Shown: positions 58,665 through 64,000 of the stretch, piece after piece
Numbering within the stretch: the stretch's first letter is position 1
How the letters are laid out: the number at the start of each line of letters is the position of its first letter
Origin: Streptomyces sp. NK08204
GTDB taxonomy: Bacteria > Actinomycetota > Actinomycetes > Streptomycetales > Streptomycetaceae
DNA length: 64,000 nucleotides
Reading direction: 5' to 3'
Assembly (NCBI RefSeq): GCF_020400585.1
Contig: NZ_JAINVF010000016.1
Location: 62,001 to 126,000 of the forward strand
Made by a program: the position numbers and the translations under genes
The notes under the pieces: generated by a model
Told to the model about the DNA's origin: nothing
Database searches by the model: none
What the model saw: the letters and a program-made list of their open reading frames with translations, nothing else

Positions 58665-60767
58665 TCAAGTCCGGTTCAGCTCGAACCAGACCACCTTGCC
58701 GGTGCTCAGCCGGGTCGCGCCCCACCGCCGGGCCAGCCTGTTGACCAGGTACAGGCCGCGCCCGCCCTCGTCGGTGGCCCGCGCCTGCCGCAGCCGCGGC
58801 AGCTGCGGCACGTCGTCGCCGACCTCGCAGCGCAGCACGTCCGTGCGCAGCAGCCGCAGCGTCACGGGCCGCGAGGCGTACCGCACGGCGTTCGTCACGA
58901 CCTCGCTGACCAGCAGCTCGACCGAATCCGTCAGGCACTCCAGGTCCCAGCGGGCGAGCGCCCGCCGGGCCAGCCGGCGGGCCTGGCCGGGCGCCGTCTC
59001 CTCCGGCTCCAGCGTCCAGTACGCGACATCGCTCGGCGCGATCCCGTCGAAGCGGGCCGCGAGCAGCGCGATGTCGTCGTCCCGGTCACCCGGGCCGAGC
59101 ATGTCCAGCACCTCGTCGCACAGGGCTTCAAGGGGCGGCGGATGGTCGGGGCCGGTCAACCGGGCCGTCGCGGCGAGCCGTTCGCGCAGCTGCTCTATGC
59201 CGGTCCACACGTCCCGCAGGCGGGACTCCACCAGACCGTCGGTGTACAGCAGCAGCGTGGCCCCGGCGGGCGCGTCCAGCTCCACGGCCTCGAAGTCGAC
59301 CCCGCCGACCCCGATGGGCGCGCCCGGCGGCACCCGGAGCACCTCCGCCCGGCCGCCCAGGTGCAGCAGGACCGGCGGCGGATGCCCGGCGTTGGCGATG
59401 GTGATGCGGTGCGTGACCGGGTCGTACACGGCGTACATGCAGGTCGCCATGCGGTCGCTGCCCAGGCGCTGCGCCTGCTCGTCCAGGTGGTGCAGCACCT
59501 CCTGCGGCGGCAGGTCGAGTCCCGCCAGGGTCTGGGCCGTGGTGCGCAGCTGGCCCATGATCGCCGCCGACGTCATGGAGTGCCCCATGACGTCACCGAC
59601 GACCAGCGCGACCCGGCTGCCCGGCAGCGGGATCGCGTCGTACCAGTCGCCGCCGACCCGCGCGGTCTCCGCGGCGGGCAGATAGCGGGAGGCCAGCCGG
59701 ACGCCGGTCGGGCGGGGCAGGGTCTCGGGCAGCATGGTGCGCTGCAGCTCGTCGGCGATGTACGCCTCGCGGCCGTAGAGCACCGCCTTGTCGATGCCGA
59801 GCGCGCTGTGCGTGGCCAGCTGGGCGGCCACCAGCAGGTCGTCCGCCTCGAACGCGAGCCGCTCCGGGCGGCGCAGGAACACCGCCGCGCCGATCACCCG
59901 GCGCCGGCCGCGCAGCGGTGCGAGGATCGCGTGCTGCCCGCCCGGTACGACCGCCTCCCCGCCCTCACCGAGCAGTTCGGGCAGGGCGGCACGGGCGGCG
60001 GGTGCGTCCGCGAACACCGGACGCACTCCGCGCAGCACCTCGTTCAGGGGGCCGCCGGGCCGCACCTCGCACAGCTCGGCGGTCAGCGACGACAGCTCCG
60101 TCAGCGGCGACGGCTCGGCCGGCTCGGGCACCGGCGGCGGCAGGAAACCGCCCTCGGTGTCCCGCTCCTCCGGGATCCGGTCGGTCCGGCGCAGCCGCAG
60201 CACCACCGGGCCGGTGGGCCGCTCGTCACCGACCGGCAGCGGATCGCGCAGATAGACCAGGATCGCGTCCGAGAACGTCGGCACGGTGGCCCGGCACAGC
60301 CCCATCACGATCTCGTCCAGGTCGATGCCGCGGGCGATCCGCCGGGTGGCCGCGCCGACGAACCGGAGCCGGTCCCCGTCGCGCCGCATCGGCATCGGCC
60401 GCCCCGCGGGCATACCCCGTCCGCTACGGCGCTCCTGGCCGCCCGGCGCCCGCTCCTGCTCGCCGCCCGGCTGCGGCGGGATGCCCTCCGGCGCGGGACG
60501 CGGACGGTGCGTGCCGGGCTCGGCGGCGGCCGGCTGGGAGTGCTCGGGGCCGTTGACTGGGGGCTCCTTCCCCTTGTTCCCCTTGGGGCAGGGCTTGGTG
60601 GTGCCCGCCCCCGACGCCGCTGCGTCGGTGCGGGCCTGCGCCGGTAAGGCGGGGGTGCCGAGCGGCGCCGGGGCACGCAGGAGCGCCCCGCGGCCATCCG
60701 CGGGGTCGGCGCCCGGCTGCGGGCGCTCATAGGAGGTGGGCTGCTCCGTCACGCGTGTCGCATCCAT
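58665..60767 (-). CDS. SpoIIE-type PP2C phosphatase with GAF and HATPase domains
   Basis: A 700-residue cytoplasmic protein. After a disordered Pro/Gly-rich N-terminus (about 125 residues) comes a GAF-type sensor (residues about 135-345). The PP2C/SpoIIE domain follows (LQRTMLPETLPRPTGVRLASRYLPAAETARVGGDWYDAIPL, VVGDVMGHSMTSAAIMGQLR, LLYTDGLVESR, RDDDIALLAARFDG), with its Asp metal ligands intact. The last 120 residues form an anti-sigma kinase-like HATPase (LVSEVVTNAVRYASRPV … DEGGRGLYLVNRLARRWG). Such fusions control anti-anti-sigma partner switches. Start ATG 60767. Confidence 0.9.
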   Translation of the reverse strand: MDATRVTEQPTSYERPQPGADPADGRGALLRAPAPLGTPALPAQARTDAAASGAGTTKPCPKGNKGKEPPVNGPEHSQPAAAEPGTHRPRPAPEGIPPQPGGEQERAPGGQERRSGRGMPAGRPMPMRRDGDRLRFVGAATRRIARGIDLDEIVMGLCRATVPTFSDAILVYLRDPLPVGDERPTGPVVLRLRRTDRIPEERDTEGGFLPPPVPEPAEPSPLTELSSLTAELCEVRPGGPLNEVLRGVRPVFADAPAARAALPELLGEGGEAVVPGGQHAILAPLRGRRRVIGAAVFLRRPERLAFEADDLLVAAQLATHSALGIDKAVLYGREAYIADELQRTMLPETLPRPTGVRLASRYLPAAETARVGGDWYDAIPLPGSRVALVVGDVMGHSMTSAAIMGQLRTTAQTLAGLDLPPQEVLHHLDEQAQRLGSDRMATCMYAVYDPVTHRITIANAGHPPPVLLHLGGRAEVLRVPPGAPIGVGGVDFEAVELDAPAGATLLLYTDGLVESRLRDVWTGIEQLRERLAATARLTGPDHPPPLEALCDEVLDMLGPGDRDDDIALLAARFDGIAPSDVAYWTLEPEETAPGQARRLARRALARWDLECLTDSVELLVSEVVTNAVRYASRPVTLRLLRTDVLRCEVGDDVPQLPRLRQARATDEGGRGLYLVNRLARRWGATRLSTGKVVWFELNRT

Positions 60768-61047
60768 CCGTCCGGGGCCGAGGCCCTGGCGCGCAGTTGG
60801 TCCCGCTGAAATTCCGATACCCGGAATGCGTGCCCCAGGAACGGAATTCCCGCGTGGTCAGAGGTTGTCCCTGTGCCACCGGCGAACCCCGCGCGGCTCG
60901 CGGTGGTGTTGCCCTCGTACCCCTCGCTCACGTCCTGCTGCCCCTCGGTGACGTATGGTCAGACCCGGTCGGACTGCCGGGAGTTGCTCTTGCGGCCCCT
61001 TGCGGAGGACGATCCTACGTTTCTTGCCCCGGGGCGCATCAAGGGTC

Positions 61048-61737
61048 TCATGAGGACATGTACGCGGGCGTGCGGTCCCAGTCCTCGGGGAGTGACGGTA
61101 TCGCCCAGGACGGATCCGGGCGCCAGTGCTGCCAGCCGTCCGAGAACGGCGGCCCCCAGGCGCGGATCACCTCCACCGCGGACCGTCCGGCCGCGCGCAC
61201 CCGCTCGGCGGTCTCCGCGTCCATCAGCCCGTCCCGCTGGGCCTGTGCGAACTCGTCCTCGTCCCGCCAGTGCCAACTGCGGTCCGGGTGGACGGCGATG
61301 TCCAGGAAGTAGTCCTCGGAGTCCACGCCGTCGGCCCAGCGGGCGAGCGGCTGTTCGAGGTTGACGTACCAGTTCTTGAACCGCCAGTCCGGCTCCCAGA
61401 ACAGCCACACCGACCAGGGTCGGCCGGGCTGGGCCAGCTTCAGCACGCCGGTGCCGAACCACCGGTCCCGTTGCACCGTGCGCGGCTTGGTGTAGCGGGA
61501 CTCCAGGGGCTCCAGATGCACGGGCGTGCCGTCGGCCAGCACCGGCTTCACGCACTCGGTGCCGGGTGCCATCCACACCGCGAGCAGCTCCGCGTCGTCG
61601 CGTACGACCGTGACGGGCCGGGCGATGTGGACGTGCTCCCCGGCGTTCTCCCGGTAGCGCCACAGGATCTGCGTTCCGGGCGTCCAGTACCGCGCAGCTC
61701 CCGCTCCCACTCGTCTCACCGCTCCGTCGTCCGCCAT
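61048..61737 (-). CDS. DUF402 protein (possible nucleoside diphosphatase)
   Basis: A 229-residue protein with the DUF402 / FomD-like fold: YWTPGTQILWRYRENAGEHVHIARPVTVVRDD, WFEPDWRFKNWYVNLEQP-like FWEPDWRFKNWYVNLEQPLAR, and DSEDYFLDIAVHPDRSWHWRDEDEFAQAQRDGLMD. The acidic DYFLDIAVHPD and DEDEF residues could bind metal, as in FomD, which cleaves nucleotide-phosphonate bonds. The substrate here is unknown. The gap to the phosphatase gene (60768-61047) holds that gene's promoter and no other gene. Confidence 0.82.
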   Translation of the reverse strand: MADDGAVRRVGAGAARYWTPGTQILWRYRENAGEHVHIARPVTVVRDDAELLAVWMAPGTECVKPVLADGTPVHLEPLESRYTKPRTVQRDRWFGTGVLKLAQPGRPWSVWLFWEPDWRFKNWYVNLEQPLARWADGVDSEDYFLDIAVHPDRSWHWRDEDEFAQAQRDGLMDAETAERVRAAGRSAVEVIRAWGPPFSDGWQHWRPDPSWAIPSLPEDWDRTPAYMSS

Positions 61738-61846
61738 GGACAGATATTAGGTGTCGTAGCCACAGGACGCTGCGGTGCGGGTCACGGTTCGCCGCAGCGA
61801 CGTCTCTGGTGACGGGTGCTCGGGACGTTCACGAGGTGACGGCCAT

Positions 61847-63244
61847 TCAGGGACGCGTCATCCGCAGGACGTCCAGGGCCTCGTCGAGCTGCTCCAGGGT
61901 CAGGTCGCCGCGGTCCACGTAGCCGCTCTCCAGCACGACCTGGCGGATCGTCTTGCGCTCCGCGAGCGACTTCTTGGCGACCTTGGCGGCCTCTTCGTAG
62001 CCGATGTACTTGTTGAGCGGGGTGACCACGGAGGGGGACGACTCGGCGTACTCGCGGGCGCGTTCGCGGTCCGCGGTGATGCCGTCGACCGTGCGGTCGG
62101 CCAGCAGCCGGGAGACGGCCGCGAGGAGCCGGACCGACTCCAGCACGTTCTTGGCGATGACGGGGAGCATCACGTTCAGCTCGAAGTTCCCGGAGGCGCC
62201 GGCCGTGGCGATGGTGGCGTCGTTCCCGATGACCTGGGCGGCGACCATGAGCACGGCCTCCGGGACGACCGGATTGACCTTGCCCGGCATGATCGACGAA
62301 CCCGGCTGGAGGTCGGGCAGCCGGATCTCGGCGAGCCCGGTGCGCGGTCCGGAGGACATCCAGCGCAGATCGTTGGCGATCTTCGTCAGTCCGACCGCGA
62401 TGGTCCGCAGCTGTCCGCTGGTCTCCACGATCCCGTCCCGGGCGCCCTGTGCCTCGAAATGGTCCCGGGCCTCGGTGAGCGGCAGCCCGGTGGCCCGGGC
62501 CACCTCCGCGATCACGGCGGCGGAGAACCCGGGCGGGGTGTTGATGCCGGTGCCGACCGCGGTGCCGCCCAGCGGCAGCTCGGCGAGCCGGGGCAGCGAG
62601 GCGCGCAGCCGCTCGATCCCGTACCGCACCTGGGCGGCGTATCCGCCGAACTCCTGTCCGAGCGTCACGGGTGTGGCGTCCATGAGGTGCGTCCGCCCCG
62701 ACTTCACGACGTCCGCGAACTCCTCGGACTTGCGCGAGAGCGAGTCGGCGAGCTGTTCCAGCGCCGGGAGCAGGTCCTTCGTGACGGCGGCGGTGGCGGC
62801 GATGTGGATCGACGACGGGAAGACGTCGTTGGACGACTGCGAGGCGTTGACGTGGTCGTTCGGATGCACGTCCCGCCCGAGCCGCTCGCTCGCCAGTGTG
62901 GCGATGACTTCGTTGGCGTTCATGTTGGACGAGGTTCCGGAGCCCGTCTGGAACACGTCGACGGGGAAGTGCTCGTCCCACCGGCCCTCGGCGACCTCGC
63001 CGGCGGCGTCCCGGATCGCCTCGGCGACGTCCTTGTCCAGTACGCCGAGTTCGGCGTTCACCTTCGCCGCAGCCGCCTTGATCCGGGCCAGTGCCTCGAT
63101 GTGCGCCCGTTCGATCCGCTGTCCGGAGACGGGGAAGTTCTCGACAGCCCGCTGGGTCTGTGCCCGCCACTTGGCGTGGGCGGGGACCCGGACCTCGCCC
63201 ATGGAGTCGTGCTCGATGCGGTACTGGGGCTCTTCGGTCGTCAT
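61847..63244 (-). CDS. fumC: Class II fumarate hydratase
   Basis: A 465-residue iron-independent fumarase of the TCA cycle that interconverts fumarate and malate. Landmarks are YRIEHDSMGEVRVPAHAKW, FQTGSGTSSNMNANEVIATLA, HPNDHVNASQSSNDVFPSSIH, TVGTGINTPPGF-like VGTGINTPPGF, and the superfamily signature GSSIMPGKVNP, with the catalytic Ser in its loop. ATG 63244 has GGAGG at good spacing. The end (LEQLDEALDVLRMTRP) matches the actinobacterial form. Confidence 0.94.
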   Translation of the reverse strand: MTTEEPQYRIEHDSMGEVRVPAHAKWRAQTQRAVENFPVSGQRIERAHIEALARIKAAAAKVNAELGVLDKDVAEAIRDAAGEVAEGRWDEHFPVDVFQTGSGTSSNMNANEVIATLASERLGRDVHPNDHVNASQSSNDVFPSSIHIAATAAVTKDLLPALEQLADSLSRKSEEFADVVKSGRTHLMDATPVTLGQEFGGYAAQVRYGIERLRASLPRLAELPLGGTAVGTGINTPPGFSAAVIAEVARATGLPLTEARDHFEAQGARDGIVETSGQLRTIAVGLTKIANDLRWMSSGPRTGLAEIRLPDLQPGSSIMPGKVNPVVPEAVLMVAAQVIGNDATIATAGASGNFELNVMLPVIAKNVLESVRLLAAVSRLLADRTVDGITADRERAREYAESSPSVVTPLNKYIGYEEAAKVAKKSLAERKTIRQVVLESGYVDRGDLTLEQLDEALDVLRMTRP

Positions 63245-63348
63245 CGTCGTACCTCCGAGAAGTTGAGCACTTGTCATGCCGCGCGTATTCCCAAACAGGA
63301 CTACCCGCCAGTAAATACCGTGGGTAACACCTGCTTCGGGGAGGCGTC

Positions 63349-64000
63349 ATGGAACGCGTCAGATCCAGGATCAGATCGGTGGCCGTCGCTGTCGCGGCGG
63401 CCACCACCGTGTTCGCGGGCCTCGCGGCCCCTGCCGCCCATGCGGCCCAGTCATCCGGCCTTCCGGCATCCACCCCATTGCCGTCCGGCCTGGAGAGCAT
63501 CCGGGCCGCGGAGGCCACCGCCCTCTACGGCGACCCGGCCGAGCGGCCCCTCGCCGACCGCAAGACCGCCCTCATCTCGCTCGGTGACAGCGAGATCTCC
63601 GGCGAGGGCGTCGGCTCCTACGAACCGGGCACCGACGGCCCGGACAACTGGTGCCACCGCTCGCCCGACTCGGCCATCCACCGCACCGGCATCCCGGCGG
63701 ACGTCACCTACAACGTCGCCTGTTCGGGTGCCTACACCGGCAACATCCGCATCGGCGGGAGCAAGCAGTACGCCGACGAGCTGGTCCAGAGCGACAGCCT
63801 CGCCATCAAGGCCCGCAACACGCGGATCAAGATGATCGTGCTGGTCGTCGGCGCCAACGACGACCTCCAGTTCGGCCCGGTCATGACCGACTGCGTCACC
63901 CGCTATCTCACCCTCCAGGGCGCCTGCGCGCCCGCGTACGGCCCCGGCTGGCAGGCCCGCGTCGACGGGCTGGTCCCGAAGGTGGAGTCGACCGTCGCCG
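63349..64000 (+). CDS. Secreted SGNH/GDSL hydrolase, N-terminal part (cut by window edge)
   Basis: 217 residues are visible and the frame is open at the window end. A signal peptide (RSVAVAVAAATTVFAGLAAPAAHA|AQ) precedes an SGNH fold: block I ALISLGDSEISGEGVGSYEPG, with nucleophile Ser in GDSE (unusual in place of GDSY/GDSL); NVACSGAYTGNI; and block III VLVVGANDDLQFG with the oxyanion Asn. It is probably a secreted esterase or lipase. ATG 63349 follows GGGGAGG. The catalytic Asp/His block lies outside the window. Confidence 0.8.
   Translation, partial: MERVRSRIRSVAVAVAAATTVFAGLAAPAAHAAQSSGLPASTPLPSGLESIRAAEATALYGDPAERPLADRKTALISLGDSEISGEGVGSYEPGTDGPDNWCHRSPDSAIHRTGIPADVTYNVACSGAYTGNIRIGGSKQYADELVQSDSLAIKARNTRIKMIVLVVGANDDLQFGPVMTDCVTRYLTLQGACAPAYGPGWQARVDGLVPKVESTVA

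Overview
The window is high-GC actinobacterial chromosome, almost certainly Streptomyces. Codon third positions are nearly all G or C, and GTG starts with GGAGG-type ribosome sites are common. The gene content is typical of the genus: mycothiol amidase Mca, a GTP-type PEP carboxykinase, DUF4307, SpoIIE-type phosphatases, many secreted proteins and LysR/AhpCD/OxyR. No rRNA, tRNA, CRISPR array, intact insertion sequence or phage was seen. Most of it reads as conserved core; a few accessory patches are marked below.

1-5.1 kb: the end of a zinc alcohol dehydrogenase and an S51-type peptidase. Then comes an accessory patch with a decayed Shedu-like (DUF4263) defence nuclease and a lone ABBA aromatic prenyltransferase behind two perfect palindromes. 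5.2-19.3 kb: amino acid metabolism (cystathionine gamma-synthase, threonine deaminase), an ECF-like sigma factor with a small membrane protein, a MarR regulator, a DrrAB-type ABC exporter behind a perfect 18-bp palindrome, GreA, Mca, an ArsR-type regulator overlapping a YyaL-type protein, a Mut7-C RNase and a hemolysin III protein. 19.3-20.0 kb is a gene-free G-rich repeat block.

20.0-33.5 kb: pckA, a secreted beta-propeller protein, an alanine-type aminotransferase, a secreted trypsin-like protease, and a D-amino acid catabolic pair (D-aminoacylase plus PLP-dependent D-amino acid deaminase). Beside the pair lie a GAGAAG-type microsatellite and what looks like the C-terminal stump of a RidA gene. 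A three-domain GH18 chitinase carries the classic Streptomyces chitinase promoter repeats.

33.7-45.1 kb: a Tad/Flp pilus locus. It holds a zinc-ribbon protein, CpaB, CpaE/TadZ, two TadE-like pseudopilins, TadA, TadB, TadC, a histidine kinase and response regulator, Flp pilin, a TadG-like protein, a lipoprotein and an OmpA-domain protein. Four of these genes (tadA, kinase, regulator, flp) contain in-frame TTA leucine codons. I found no other in-frame TTA codon in the window, which points to bldA-dependent control of the pilus.

45.2-64 kb: DUF192, GNAT, DinB and methyltransferase genes; a gene-free stretch with a candidate structured RNA ahead of uppS; a PhoH-PIN protein; a secreted lytic transglycosylase; an AI-2E family transporter with a hexanucleotide microsatellite; ahpC-ahpD divergent from oxyR; a class A penicillin-binding protein; a SpoIIE-type phosphatase; a DUF402 protein; fumC; and the start of an SGNH hydrolase cut by the window edge.
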